A stretch of DNA of 64,000 bases from Bin127 sp965203505 (GTDB taxonomy: Bacteria > Chloroflexota > Dehalococcoidia > Lucifugimonadales > Lucifugimonadaceae), in assembly GCA_965203505.1 (NCBI GenBank), contig OZ241880.1, forward strand, positions 372,001-436,000, read 5' to 3'. Made by a program: the position numbers and the translations under genes. This document shows, piece after piece, positions 55,536 to 64,000 of this stretch. The first letter of the stretch is position 1. Each line of letters opens with the position of its first letter. Below the pieces are notes generated by a model. The model ran no database searches, was not told where the DNA came from, and saw only the letters and a list, made by a program, of their open reading frames with translations.

Positions 55536-56538
55536 CACGAACCGAAGTGTTCTCACAGTGCCCACTGTCGGTATAATCGCAAATCCCGCCGCCGGTAAAG
55601 ACATCCGCCGTCTGGTGGCACAGGGGCGCGTAGTCTCCAACCAAGAGAAGTCGAACATCCTCCGCCGCGTCTTCGTCGGTCTCCATTCGCATGGTATTGA
55701 CAAAGTGTTGGTTATGCCAGACATGGCAGGATTGGCACGCGGCGCGATGCACGACACGCGGGACGAGTTGCACTCGGAGTTCATCGATCAGTCGCCTACC
55801 GGTAGCCAGCACGACTCAACCATCGCCGCCCGGATGATGCGAGATGCGGGAACCGATTGCATCGTCACGCTAGGCGGGGACGGCACTAACAGGCTCGTAG
55901 CTAAAGGTTGTGGCGATGTGCCACTGGCGCCGATATCGACCGGTACCAACAACGTGTTCCCAAAAGAGATTGAAGGAACACTTGCTGGCATCGCTGCAGC
56001 GACGGTCGCGAAAAACCCGCGACGCCGAACAGATGTTTGCCGACGGTCGAAAAAGATCGAGGTGATAGTTGACGGAGAGGTCCGCGATATCGCTCTCGTA
56101 GATGCCGCAGTATCACGACAAACGATGGTTGGCGCTCGAGCGCTGTGGGACGTCTCCACTCTCCACTCTGTGTTTTTGACCCGTGCCGAGGCGTCAAGCA
56201 TCGGAATCGCGTCCATCGGGGCAAGGCTGGCACTCATCGAGATAGATGATCAGCGAGGACTTTACATCCGCTTCCCTGACCCGAATCAGTCTGGAAGAAA
56301 TTCGCTCGTGGCTCCCATCGCGCCCGGAATGGTGAAAGATGTCGAGATCGCGGATTGGCAGACAATCGAATCCGGTGAGTTGGTCACTATCGGGGAGGTC
56401 CGCGGAACCATTGCGCTAGATGGCGAGCGGGAGATTGAGTTGCTTGAGGGTATGCAAGCGGCGATGAGCATTAAATCGGATGGACCCTGGGTGGTCGATT
56501 TTGATCGCGCTCTGCAGTCTGCTTGCGCCAGCGGTTGA
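55525..56538 (+). CDS. ATP-NAD kinase-like protein (AcoX-like)
   Basis: The 337-residue protein overlaps the preceding gene by 11 bases. It has an N-terminal IIANPAAGKDIRRL motif and a GGDGTNR motif typical of NAD/diacylglycerol kinase folds. The C-terminal half differs from standard NadK. AcoX, from acetoin gene clusters, has the same arrangement; the substrate is unknown. Its end is 44 bases upstream of the first operator site at the fic gene. Confidence 0.82.
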   Translation: MTNSTNRSVLTVPTVGIIANPAAGKDIRRLVAQGRVVSNQEKSNILRRVFVGLHSHGIDKVLVMPDMAGLARGAMHDTRDELHSEFIDQSPTGSQHDSTIAARMMRDAGTDCIVTLGGDGTNRLVAKGCGDVPLAPISTGTNNVFPKEIEGTLAGIAAATVAKNPRRRTDVCRRSKKIEVIVDGEVRDIALVDAAVSRQTMVGARALWDVSTLHSVFLTRAEASSIGIASIGARLALIEIDDQRGLYIRFPDPNQSGRNSLVAPIAPGMVKDVEIADWQTIESGELVTIGEVRGTIALDGEREIELLEGMQAAMSIKSDGPWVVDFDRALQSACASG

Positions 56539-56582
56539 CCCGTTGGTCATTCAATTCGATATGTTCTGTTCATTGCTTGATT

Positions 56583-56610
56583 TTGTACATGTCATCGATG
56601 ACATGTACAA
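56583..56610. promoter_or_regulatory. Operator site 1 upstream of fic: perfect 28-bp palindrome
   Basis: TTGTACAT-N12-ATGTACAA with the spacer also palindromic, so all 28 bases form a perfect inverted repeat. The 8-bp arms have centres 20 bp apart, about two helical turns, which suits a protein dimer. The same architecture recurs at three other places around fic. Confidence 0.8.
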
Positions 56611-56654
56611 CGAGTCATACGTGCCGCCGCAATATGTATAAAAATCGGCGTGTT

Positions 56655-56682
56655 TTGTGCATATCTTTGCCGGCATGCACAA
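56655..56682. promoter_or_regulatory. Operator site 2 upstream of fic
   Basis: TTGTGCAT-N12-ATGCACAA: perfect arms and the same 12-base spacer as site 1. Its centre is 72 bp from that of site 1 and 31 bp from that of site 3, close to whole helical turns. Confidence 0.75.
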
Positions 56683-56685
56683 TGG

Positions 56686-56714
56686 TTGATCATGCAGGCA
56701 ATGACGTGTATAAT
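56686..56714 (+). promoter_or_regulatory. fic promoter overlapped by imperfect operator site 3
   Basis: TTGATC (56686-56691) and TATAAT (56709-56714) are 17 bases apart. The same bases form TTGATCAT-N12-GTGTATAA (56686-56713), a 6/8 + 6/8 match to the operator arms with identical spacing. A second inverted repeat (TGTATAAT and ATTATACA, 56707-56734) overlaps the -10 and start site. Binding here should block RNA polymerase. Confidence 0.72.
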
Positions 56715-56758
56715 ATAAGGCATGAAATTATACATGTCATGTGGGCGACGTGAGTTCT

Positions 56759-57886
56759 ATGACCTCTTTTGAACCTCGACGGCCCCACAACGCGTTGCCG
56801 ACTTTGCCTCCCGTCGCTGAGATCGAGACGATCGGGATCATGCGTGCCCTCAACTTGGCCAGCCGCGCATTGGCAAACCTGAACGGGACCGCGTTGAGTG
56901 TGCCGAACCCGCAATTGTTGATCGACACATTCGCCATCACCGAGGCGCAAGCGAGCTCGGAGATCGAGAACGTGAACACCACAAGCGACGAATTGTTCAG
57001 ATACATGGCTGTGGGCAACGAACGAGCATCTGACGCGACAAAGGAAGCGGCACGTTATCAGCCAGCGCTCGCGATGGCGATAAACCGTTTGGAGGAAGAC
57101 CGGCGGATCGATACTCGCTTGCTAGTCGATATCTGTGGTCAAATCCTCGGGAGCAACGTTGATGTCCGCGACACCGCTGTGATAATCGGCAATCTGCGTG
57201 TGGGGCTCGTGGTCTACACGCCCCCGCGCGGTCGGCCAAGATTAATGAAGCTCCTAGACAATCTCCACCAATTTGCGCATGAGAAAGAGTCCGGGTTGGA
57301 TCCGATAATCAAGATGGCGATCATGCACTACCAGTTCGAGGCGATCCACCCGTTTCCTGATGGTAACGGGCGTACCGGCCGCGTGCTCAACATCCTCTAT
57401 CTGATGCAACAGGGGTTGCTGGATCAACCCGTGCTCTACCTGAGCCGGTATTTCCTGCGTCACCGCCGACAATACTACGCAGGGTTGCGCGCCGTTACAG
57501 AATCAGGTGCTTGGGAGAATTGGATCCGCTACATCCTCGCCGGTATCACAGAGGTTGCCGAAGAAGGGCGCAACGATCTAGTGAGAATCAGAGAACTGCG
57601 CAGGGAATTCGCGGACCGGGCGAGGGTCGATGCTCCTACCGCTTCTTCCGAGCAGTTGATGGATCTCCTGTTCATGCGGCCGTACACGACAACGAAGATG
57701 GTGCAAGACATAGAAGGGGTCACGCGAGCTACCGCCCGATCACGGTTGGATGCACTCGCCAACGCGGGAATGTTGGAGCGTGTTAAATCGGGCCGCTACC
57801 AACTCTTCCGGAACCACCACTTGATCGATATTCTCTTGGGCCAGTCTTACGACATGGAGTACGTGCTTGATTTCAGTGGGGATTAG
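56759..57886 (+). CDS. Fic-domain protein AMP transferase with C-terminal winged helix
   Basis: From ATG 56759 the protein has 375 residues (a GTG at 56741 adds six). It has the Fic_N-type N-terminus with the inhibitory motif S-S-E-I-E-N (pattern (S/T)xxxE(G/N), about residues 66-71), then the Fic core with the active-site motif HPFPDGNGRTGR (about 197-208). A C-terminal winged helix (LMDLLFMRPYTTTKMVQDIEGVTRATARSRLDAL) could bind DNA. Fic enzymes transfer AMP to target proteins. The surrounding operator sites suggest autoregulation. The target is unknown. Confidence 0.9.
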   Translation: MTSFEPRRPHNALPTLPPVAEIETIGIMRALNLASRALANLNGTALSVPNPQLLIDTFAITEAQASSEIENVNTTSDELFRYMAVGNERASDATKEAARYQPALAMAINRLEEDRRIDTRLLVDICGQILGSNVDVRDTAVIIGNLRVGLVVYTPPRGRPRLMKLLDNLHQFAHEKESGLDPIIKMAIMHYQFEAIHPFPDGNGRTGRVLNILYLMQQGLLDQPVLYLSRYFLRHRRQYYAGLRAVTESGAWENWIRYILAGITEVAEEGRNDLVRIRELRREFADRARVDAPTASSEQLMDLLFMRPYTTTKMVQDIEGVTRATARSRLDALANAGMLERVKSGRYQLFRNHHLIDILLGQSYDMEYVLDFSGD

Positions 57887-57915
57887 GCTCAGATATGTGC
57901 AAAAATACGCAGAAA

Positions 57916-57943
57916 ATGTACATACCCTGTTTCATATGTACAA
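57916..57943. promoter_or_regulatory. Operator-like site 4 downstream of fic
   Basis: ATGTACAT-N12-ATGTACAA: a 7/8 and an 8/8 arm, spacing identical to sites 1-3. It lies 30 bases after the fic stop codon, between fic and the converging KDPG-aldolase gene. A further half-site (ATGTGCAA) lies just before it. Confidence 0.7.
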
Positions 57944-58005
57944 CCGCTTAACATCTGCCGCATGATGTGTGTAGTTTCAGCAGCAAAATCGTACGTTTCG
58001 GCCAA

Positions 58006-58680
58006 CTAACCGTGGCGTATCTCCCGTATCAGTGCAACGACATCGCGGCTTCTTGATTCCAGCGTAGCCCAGTCACTGTCGGCAACTACATCGCTAGATA
58101 CCAGCTTAGAGCCTATACCTACGGCGCATACACCAGCTTCGAACCATGGTCGCAGCGATGTTTCGGTGATGTCCACGCCGCCCGTCGGCATGATTGACGA
58201 CCACGGCATCGGCGCCAAAACGTCTTTCACGAATCCAGGTCCCCCGACGGCAGACCCGGGGAATATCTTGACGATGTCGGCACCTAGTTCCTCCGCTGCC
58301 GATATCTCCGAAGCGGTACCGCAACCAGGGATATAAGGCACTTTCCTTCGGTTACACACCTTAGCCACGTCGGGATTGGTCACTGGCCCGACTATGAAGC
58401 TAGCGCCGTTGCTGATGTAGATCGATGCGGTGCCGGCATCGAGGACCGACCCGGCACCGAGTATTGCGTCGGGTAACTCGGCGGCACAGAACGTGTCTAA
58501 GCTGGAAAACACCTCCCACGCGTGGTCGCCTCGGTTGGTGAACTCAAGTACTCGAATGCCGCCGGCGGCACAGGCCCGTGCGATGTTTTTGGCCTTTTCG
58601 ATGTCGCCGTTGTAGAAGACTGGCACTACCCCAATGGCGTGCATCGCATTCAAAACTTCCAGCTTGGTGTGCCGTGCCAT
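58006..58680 (-). CDS. eda: KDPG/KHG-type aldolase
   Basis: The 224-residue class I aldolase cleaves 2-keto-3-deoxy-6-phosphogluconate or 4-hydroxy-2-oxoglutarate. The Schiff-base Lys is in IVKIFPGS, and the early Glu is in LEFTNRG. IGVVPVFYNGD, GAGSVLDAGTA and MPTGGVDI are also typical. AGGAG lies 9 bases before the start. A KDG kinase and an HpcH aldolase are encoded divergently next to it, so a route through 2-keto-3-deoxy sugar acids is likely. Confidence 0.92.
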   Translation of the reverse strand: MARHTKLEVLNAMHAIGVVPVFYNGDIEKAKNIARACAAGGIRVLEFTNRGDHAWEVFSSLDTFCAAELPDAILGAGSVLDAGTASIYISNGASFIVGPVTNPDVAKVCNRRKVPYIPGCGTASEISAAEELGADIVKIFPGSAVGGPGFVKDVLAPMPWSSIMPTGGVDITETSLRPWFEAGVCAVGIGSKLVSSDVVADSDWATLESRSRDVVALIREIRHG

Positions 58681-58802
58681 TCGTTTATCTCCTGAGACCG
58701 TTTCTCCCGTTGACCCTACCGAGTCTATCCGCCTACCGTCACATCAACGCGAATTCGGTATGTTAATCTCAGTTCGCGTGTCAACTTCAAAGGATTGAGG
58801 AT

Positions 58803-59609
58803 ATGGACGTCAATCCCGTAAAGGCGAAACTCAAACAGAACATACCTTCGCTTGGAACTTGGTCATCGAGCGGCGATCCGACTGTAATCGAGACGTTGCT
58901 GCACACGACAGATTTCGATTGGGTTACGCTCGATTTCGAGCACAATCCAATCGACGTTTCGACGGCCGTCAACTGCTTGCGCGCCGGCAACGGATCTGGA
59001 AAGCCGATTTTCGCTCGTATCCCTAGCAACGATCCCATATGGGTCAAGCGCGTCTTGGATATCGGGTTCACTGGGATCGTGGTTCCAGACGTCAAAGATG
59101 AGGACGAAGCTGAGCGCGCGGTTCAGGCGGCCAAGTACCGGCCGCGTGGCGTACGGGGCATCGGTTCTACTCGCGGACAGCTTGTTTACGGCGCGGACTA
59201 CTATGAAAAGGCCAACGACATCATCATGGTCGTCTGCATGATCGAAGACTGGCGCGCTGTCGACCGGATCGACAAAATCATGGAGGTGCCCGACCTTGAC
59301 GTGTGCTTCGTGGGGCCGAACGACCTAGCCAGTACGCTAGGTGTGCCGACCGGCCTCGATAACAAACACCCTGACCACGTCAAAGCGGTCGAAACCGTCG
59401 TGGAAGCCGGCAAAGAACACAATGTTGCGACGGGAATTCACTGCATCGACGGCAACGAAGCCGCTCGCCGCATCGCGCAGGGCATGACTTGGTTTCCTAT
59501 CGCCTCCGACGTCCGATTGCTCAAGAGCGCTGTCGACACTGAATTGGCGAACGTCGCAGCGGGCACAGGTGACAGCGATGACGGCGATGAAAACGCCACG
59601 TTCTACTAG
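58803..59609 (+). CDS. HpcH/HpaI-family class II aldolase
   Basis: The 268-residue metal-dependent aldolase resembles 2-keto-3-deoxy-L-rhamnonate/5-keto-4-deoxyglucarate aldolases (WVTLDFEHNP, GIVVPDVKDEDEAERAVQAAKYRPRGVRGIG, CFVGPNDLASTLG). It would release pyruvate or a tartronate semialdehyde-type product. It is followed by the KDG kinase gene after 43 bases. Confidence 0.9.
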   Translation: MDVNPVKAKLKQNIPSLGTWSSSGDPTVIETLLHTTDFDWVTLDFEHNPIDVSTAVNCLRAGNGSGKPIFARIPSNDPIWVKRVLDIGFTGIVVPDVKDEDEAERAVQAAKYRPRGVRGIGSTRGQLVYGADYYEKANDIIMVVCMIEDWRAVDRIDKIMEVPDLDVCFVGPNDLASTLGVPTGLDNKHPDHVKAVETVVEAGKEHNVATGIHCIDGNEAARRIAQGMTWFPIASDVRLLKSAVDTELANVAAGTGDSDDGDENATFY

Positions 59610-59652
59610 GAATCTGAATTCAATCCGGCAAACGACCGAGGAGACTTAGCCA

Positions 59653-60678
59653 ATGCCATCAGTTGTAACGTTCGGCGAGATCATGTTGAGGCTCGCGACG
59701 ATGCGTCGCGAAAGATTCACGCAAGCGCGCGAGTTCGAGGTCACGTATGGCGGTGGAGAATGCAATGTCGCAGTCTCGTTGGCGAACTTCGGCTTCGATT
59801 CGATCTACGTGACGGCGGTGCCTGACAACGATATTGGGCAGGCATGCATCAACTACGTACGCCAGTGGGGCGTTGATACATCCGAAGTATTAAGTCAAGG
59901 TCAGCGGCTCGGCACATACTACCTCGAAAACGGCGCCGCGATGCGGGCTTCGAAGGTGATATACGACCGCGCCGCTTCTTCGATCGCCGAATTGGGCCCC
60001 GGCGAGGTCGATTGGGAGCGGATATTCGACTGCAAAGACTGGTTCCACTTCACCGGCATCACTCCCGCGATCTCCCAATCAGCGGCTTTGGCGTGCGATG
60101 AAGCGGCATCTATCGCGAAATCTATGGGATTGACGGTCTCTGCCGACATGAACTACCGCAAGAACCTGTGGTCGCCGACGGAAGCACAAGCCGTCATGCG
60201 CCCGATGATGAAGCACGTGGATGTAGCGATTGGAAACGAGGAGGACGCGGAGATGTCGCTCGGTGTGGCTCCCGAAGGCGTCGACGTGGAAAGTGGCGAG
60301 ATCGATGCAACTGCGTACGAACCCGTCGTGAATCGCCTCGTGGAGGAGTTTGATTTCCAACAGGTGGGCATCACACTGCGCGAATCGCAGTCTGCCGACG
60401 ACAATGACTGGTCGGCGATCTACTACGATGGCTCAGAGATTATGATGGCACCCAAGTACTCGGTGCGCATCGTCGACCGCGTTGGCGGTGGGGACGCATT
60501 TTCCGCTGGATTGATCTACGGAAACCTGCAAGAAGGGTGGACTTCGCGGCAGATCTTAGACTTCGCGGCAGCTGCATCCGCGTTGGCCCACACTTTCCAC
60601 GGTGATTTCAACTTGGTTTCCGTCAGTGAAGTTATGGGCGTCGCGGGCGGCAACATCAGCGGTAGAGTCCAGCGATGA
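59653..60678 (+). CDS. kdgK: 2-Keto-3-deoxygluconate kinase (PfkB family)
   Basis: The 341-residue PfkB sugar kinase has VTYGGGECNVAVSLANFGF, SADMNYRKNLW (a KDG-kinase-like substrate loop) and the PfkB signature VDRVGGGDAFSAGL with the catalytic Asp. It phosphorylates KDG to KDPG, the substrate of the neighbouring aldolase. It overlaps the next gene by 4 bases (ATGA). Confidence 0.9.
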   Translation: MPSVVTFGEIMLRLATMRRERFTQAREFEVTYGGGECNVAVSLANFGFDSIYVTAVPDNDIGQACINYVRQWGVDTSEVLSQGQRLGTYYLENGAAMRASKVIYDRAASSIAELGPGEVDWERIFDCKDWFHFTGITPAISQSAALACDEAASIAKSMGLTVSADMNYRKNLWSPTEAQAVMRPMMKHVDVAIGNEEDAEMSLGVAPEGVDVESGEIDATAYEPVVNRLVEEFDFQQVGITLRESQSADDNDWSAIYYDGSEIMMAPKYSVRIVDRVGGGDAFSAGLIYGNLQEGWTSRQILDFAAAASALAHTFHGDFNLVSVSEVMGVAGGNISGRVQR

Positions 60679-61418
60679 GTGGCGAGTTTGAAGGCAAAGT
60701 CACACTGGTTACCGGTGGATCGAAGGGGATCGGGCGCGCCTGTGCGTATGGTTTCGCCGCGGAGGGAGCCAGCGTCGCCGTAACGGGTCGGACGCGCGAC
60801 GAATTGGAAACCACTGCTGCGAAAGTCAGGCAACTTGGCAGCGAGGCGTTGGTTTGCCAAACGGATTTTCTGGACCGCGAAGAGGTTGCGGGGATTGTTC
60901 CTGCGGTCTTGGCCGAGTTTGGACGCGTCGATATTCTCGTCAACAACGCGGCGATTATCCACCCGCGGATAGATCTGGTAGATCTCGAAGACCAGACTTG
61001 GTACGACGTGATCGAGGTGAATCTGAACGCCGCGGCGATGCTCACCAAAACTGCGGTGCCGGCAATGATTGAGGCGGGCGGCGGTTCGATCATCAACATA
61101 TCCAGCATCGGAGGTCGGAGCGGAGGCAGAGGTCGGAGCGCGTATCGCGTCACGAAGGCATCGTTAATCAGCCTCACACAGACGCTGGCCGCCGAGTTGC
61201 ACAAGCACAGGATCAACGTTAACGCGATATGCCCAGGCGGAACCGACACAGAGGGATACCGCGAGGCTTTCAACAATCGAGGGCGAGCGGATAACCCTGA
61301 CTTGATGTTGCCCGAGGAAATAGCGAACGTCGCCGTCTTCTTAGCATCTGAGCGTTCGTCGGCGATCACGGGCACCGCGATCGATGCCTTCGGCGGGAAC
61401 AATCCGCTCTTTTCTTAG
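60675..61418 (+). CDS. Short-chain dehydrogenase/reductase
   Basis: The 247-residue SDR has TGGSKGIGRA (cofactor motif), NNAA, a Ser in ISSIGG and the catalytic YxxxK (SAYRVTKAS). It probably interconverts a sugar acid or polyol and its keto form in the same pathway. Translationally coupled to kdgK. Confidence 0.92.
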   Translation: MSGEFEGKVTLVTGGSKGIGRACAYGFAAEGASVAVTGRTRDELETTAAKVRQLGSEALVCQTDFLDREEVAGIVPAVLAEFGRVDILVNNAAIIHPRIDLVDLEDQTWYDVIEVNLNAAAMLTKTAVPAMIEAGGGSIINISSIGGRSGGRGRSAYRVTKASLISLTQTLAAELHKHRINVNAICPGGTDTEGYREAFNNRGRADNPDLMLPEEIANVAVFLASERSSAITGTAIDAFGGNNPLFS

Positions 61419-61420
61419 GC

Positions 61421-63022
61421 ATGCCTGACGGGTCGTTGATACTCACGATCGACCAGGGCACTACATCGACGCGGGCAATCGTTTTCGATGAAAACGCTCG
61501 ACCATTGGGTTCGTCGCAGCGTGAGTTGCGCCAGATCTTTCCCCAGCCCGGTTGGGTAGAGCATGATCCGATGGAGATCGCCGAGGCCGCTATCGGCACG
61601 GCGCGGATGGCCCTGACCGATGCCGGTGTTTCAGCCACTGACATCGCCGCGATTGGGATCACAAACCAGCGCGAGACGACGGTTCTGTGGGACAGTAAGA
61701 CTGGCAGGCCAATCGCCAACGCGATTGTGTGGCAGGACCACCGCACGGCGGAGATCTGCAACGGGCTAAGCGATTCGGGCAAGGCGGATGACATCTGGTC
61801 GCGGACTGGGCTGATCGTTGACCCGTACTTTTCGGCAACGAAGATGCGATGGATGCTCGATCACCTGCCCATTCCCAACCTGCAAGGTAGAGCTGCTAAC
61901 GGCGATGTGCGTTTCGGCACGGTCGATTCTTGGCTGATGGATCAGTTGGCACGCGGCACAACTGGTTCGCAGCCAATCGAAGTTCCGCATCTAACCGACG
62001 TGACCAACGCATCCCGCACGATGTTGCTGAACATTCACGATCTTGCGTGGGATCCGGATCTCCTCGGAATTTTCGATATTCCCGAGGCCGCTTTGCCCAC
62101 GCCAATGCCCTCTGCGGGCACGTTCACTAGCACTCATGCGTCCATCTTTGGCGAAGAAATACCGATAACCGGCGTGGCCGGAGATCAACATGCAGCACTA
62201 TATGGGCAAGTCTGCTTCACACGCGGCGATATGAAGTGCACATACGGGACAGGCGCGTTCCTGCTCGCCAATAGCGGTGCTGAATCTCATGCGCTTTACA
62301 CGGATTCGGCAACCGCGGGAGCGATGAACTCGGATGATCTAGAAGCGGCTTCGGGTGGTCTCCTTTTCACGCTCGGATGGCAGGCGGGGGCATCGAAGGT
62401 CTACGCGTTGGAGGCATCGATATTCAACACCGGGTCTACATTGCAGTGGCTCCGCGACGGTCTCGGGATCATATCCGACGCCACGGAGTCTTCAGACATC
62501 GCCGTCTTGCTGGGTGACAACGACGGCGTCTATCTCGTGCCCGCATTCTCCGGCCTAGGCTCGCCACATTGGGACCCCCACGCAAGGGCCTCGATTACCG
62601 GCATCAGCCGAGGCACGACCAAGGACCACCTCATCCGGGCGGCACTCGAATCGACGGCATATCAGGTCAAAGAGGTGATCGACATCATGGATTCGCAGCT
62701 ACGACTGCCCCGCCGCGGCAACCGTCGCGAACGCGTCCTGCGAGTCGACGGTGGCCAGACTCGCAACCCATTCCTGATGCAGTTCCAAGCCGACTTGCTA
62801 GACCGACCGATCGAAGTCTCGGCCGTAGACGAGACCACAGCATTGGGCACTGCCTTCCTAGCCGGACGCGCCGCGGGCATCTGGCGATCCGACCGCGAGT
62901 TGGCAAACCTATGGAGTTGCGCGAGACGTTACGAACCCGACATGTCGGAGGCAGAGCGCGGCAGATTGATTTCGGGATGGAACGAGGCTTTGCGGAGGAC
63001 GAAGAGCGGGTTTGGAGGCTAG
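61421..63022 (+). CDS. glpK: Glycerol kinase
   Basis: The 533-residue FGGY kinase phosphorylates glycerol. It carries TIDQGTTSTRAIVFD, GITNQRETTVLWDS, NAIVWQDHRTAE, GVAGDQHAALYGQ and KCTYGTGAFLL, all typical of GlpK rather than xylulokinase. It begins 2 bases after the SDR stop codon. It is about 30 residues longer than E. coli GlpK, mainly at loops. Confidence 0.93.
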   Translation: MPDGSLILTIDQGTTSTRAIVFDENARPLGSSQRELRQIFPQPGWVEHDPMEIAEAAIGTARMALTDAGVSATDIAAIGITNQRETTVLWDSKTGRPIANAIVWQDHRTAEICNGLSDSGKADDIWSRTGLIVDPYFSATKMRWMLDHLPIPNLQGRAANGDVRFGTVDSWLMDQLARGTTGSQPIEVPHLTDVTNASRTMLLNIHDLAWDPDLLGIFDIPEAALPTPMPSAGTFTSTHASIFGEEIPITGVAGDQHAALYGQVCFTRGDMKCTYGTGAFLLANSGAESHALYTDSATAGAMNSDDLEAASGGLLFTLGWQAGASKVYALEASIFNTGSTLQWLRDGLGIISDATESSDIAVLLGDNDGVYLVPAFSGLGSPHWDPHARASITGISRGTTKDHLIRAALESTAYQVKEVIDIMDSQLRLPRRGNRRERVLRVDGGQTRNPFLMQFQADLLDRPIEVSAVDETTALGTAFLAGRAAGIWRSDRELANLWSCARRYEPDMSEAERGRLISGWNEALRRTKSGFGG

Positions 63023-63060
63023 ATCTACCACGTGTAACGTATCAACAAAGGAGCACCGTC

Positions 63061-63438
63061 ATGCCTTTGCAGTTGGACCACGCGATCGTGCCGGCTTACG
63101 ACAAGGTAAAGTCGGCGAAATTCATCGCCCGGGTATTTGGGTTGAAATACAAAGGAACGTGGGGCCACTTCGCCCCCGTCAAAATCAACGACATCCTGAC
63201 GTTGGACTTCGACGACTCCGATGATCCGCGATCGAACCACTATGCGTTTCTTGCGTCAGATGAGGAGTTCGATGCAGTGCTTCAACGAGTGAAGGATGAG
63301 GGGGTTGCCTTTGGGAGTGGGCCTAGGTCTCGGACTGACGGGAAGATCAACCATTTGCATGGCGGGCGAGGGTTTTACTTCCAGTGCGCGGATGGTCACA
63401 TTTGGGAAGTGATCACCCACACGTACGTTACGGATTGA
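63061..63438 (+). CDS. VOC-family (glyoxalase/dioxygenase-type) protein
   Basis: Translation should start at ATG 63061, preceded by AGGAG at 63049-63053; an upstream in-frame extension overlaps glpK and is not credible. The 125-residue protein has one VOC module pair with metal-type residues in LDHAIVP, NHYAFL and HIWEV. The activity is unknown. Confidence 0.85.
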   Translation: MPLQLDHAIVPAYDKVKSAKFIARVFGLKYKGTWGHFAPVKINDILTLDFDDSDDPRSNHYAFLASDEEFDAVLQRVKDEGVAFGSGPRSRTDGKINHLHGGRGFYFQCADGHIWEVITHTYVTD

Positions 63439-63590
63439 ATCCGTCGGCATGCGGACAGCTAACGTCGCTCGCGGTGAGCCACATAGCTGCAATCTCAGCG
63501 AAGTCTAATTTGCACGCGAAATCTGGCCACAGGGCTGATCCGCCGATGAGGATGATTTTCGAACCACGTTTCGTTGATGCACCGCCAAAA

Positions 63591-64000
63591 TCAATCTTGG
63601 GCGAAGAGCCACGTCAGGAGAGCATCCACGAACGTTTCACCGATGGCAGGGGAATGCTCGCTGCCCACGCCTTTCCAAAATTCGATGCTGATCCCATCGG
63701 CGCAGGCAGGTGCGACGCGGAATGCTTGAGTTTCAGATCCCGGAACCCATTGGTCGAGATCTAACATCGCGTAGGGCGTAGGGTCTTCGGGCCAATCGCA
63801 GCCCGCGATCCGGCTCCAGCGAGTAACCATATCTTGCGCGCTGGCCAAGATTGCGCGTTCGCCGTCGGAATTCGGTCCGATTTCGGCGCCTTCGTACGGA
63901 ATTACACTGTCCTCAGTCCCGTGGATGTGCAACACGGAGACGGGCGGTGCGCCTTCGCAGGTCGAATCCTCGACGTAACTCGTCCCAGCCAAGCTGACGA
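63591..64000 (-). CDS. Esterase / polyhydroxybutyrate depolymerase-like protein, C-terminal part (5' end outside window)
   Basis: The frame is open to the window edge, so about 136 C-terminal residues are seen. VSVLHIHGTEDSVIPYEG carries the catalytic Asp and a later SEHSP the catalytic His region of LpqC/PHB-depolymerase-type alpha/beta hydrolases. The nucleophile Ser would lie beyond the window. A pair of Cys in the visible part may form a disulfide, fitting an exported enzyme. Confidence 0.82.
   Translation of the reverse strand, partial: VSLAGTSYVEDSTCEGAPPVSVLHIHGTEDSVIPYEGAEIGPNSDGERAILASAQDMVTRWSRIAGCDWPEDPTPYAMLDLDQWVPGSETQAFRVAPACADGISIEFWKGVGSEHSPAIGETFVDALLTWLFAQD

Noticed and set aside
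62569..63060. Longer start for the VOC protein
   Set aside because: The extension is antisense-like shadow of glpK; AGGAG before ATG 63061 fixes the start.

Overview
The window looks like chromosome from a free-living, aerobic, heterotrophic bacterium of the Chloroflexota, possibly a marine SAR202-like or Dehalococcoidia-related lineage. The best sequence clues are a very long membrane protein with the YYYxG motif, described mainly from Chloroflexi and Archaea, a GreA fused to a recombinase-type DNA-binding domain, and many catabolic genes of the enolase, Gfo/Idh/MocA, CO-dehydrogenase-like and DAO families. No rRNA or ribosomal-protein operon is present, so the phylum call is an inference. 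Genes are densely packed, with many 4-bp NTGA overlaps and frequent TTG or GTG starts. No prophage, insertion sequence or CRISPR array was seen.

Layout. 0-3.7 kb: TldD/TldE (PmbA) peptidase pair, a HEAT-repeat protein and ribulose-phosphate epimerase. 3.7-5.4 kb (minus): a fibronectin-III surface protein. 5.6-11.3 kb (plus): dnaX-ybaB-recR, a sugar-acid dehydratase of the enolase superfamily, a membrane protein and recO. 11.3-14.7 kb (minus): two tiny coupled 50-codon genes, a membrane protein, and hflC/hflK. 15-18.7 kb (minus): a CoxM-CoxS-CoxL-type molybdenum hydroxylase. 18.9-25.8 kb (minus): an exporter, an oxidoreductase, and a run of a DM13 protein, a sarcosine-oxidase-like enzyme, a zinc-ligand-less carbonic-anhydrase-like lipoprotein and a DAO oxidase. 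26-27.7 kb: an MFS carrier, a small membrane protein and tRNA-Glu. 27.8-28.9 kb: repeats, then a strong promoter and about 0.8 kb of highly structured non-coding sequence, the best candidate here for an undescribed RNA. 28.9-34.3 kb: MutS2, which carries an in-frame palindromic repeat, a hydrolase, a formyltransferase and a TPR protein. 34.4-40.9 kb (minus): two giant exported proteins, one with plant-type leucine-rich repeats and one with a beta-helix, which share a C-terminal module. 41.4-48.1 kb (minus): methyltransferase, HAD hydrolase, ComF and a 1490-residue glycosyltransferase/YYY fusion. 48.2-56.5 kb (plus): class IV aminotransferase, EamA transporter, MaoC hydratase, GreA fusion, TerC, FAD/Fe-S oxidase and a NAD-kinase-like protein. 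56.5-58 kb: a Fic AMPylase gene flanked by four copies of one 28-bp operator architecture. 58-63.5 kb: sugar-acid and glycerol catabolism (KDPG aldolase, HpcH aldolase, KDG kinase, SDR, glycerol kinase, VOC protein). A truncated esterase closes the window.

Themes. Genome maintenance (dnaX, recR, recO, mutS2) is scattered among catabolic genes for sugar acids, N-methyl amines and small aldehydes. Three exported proteins end in the same PDTGG + membrane helix + basic tail, suggesting one surface-sorting system. Several core proteins lack family zinc ligands (DnaX, RecO, the carbonic-anhydrase-like protein).
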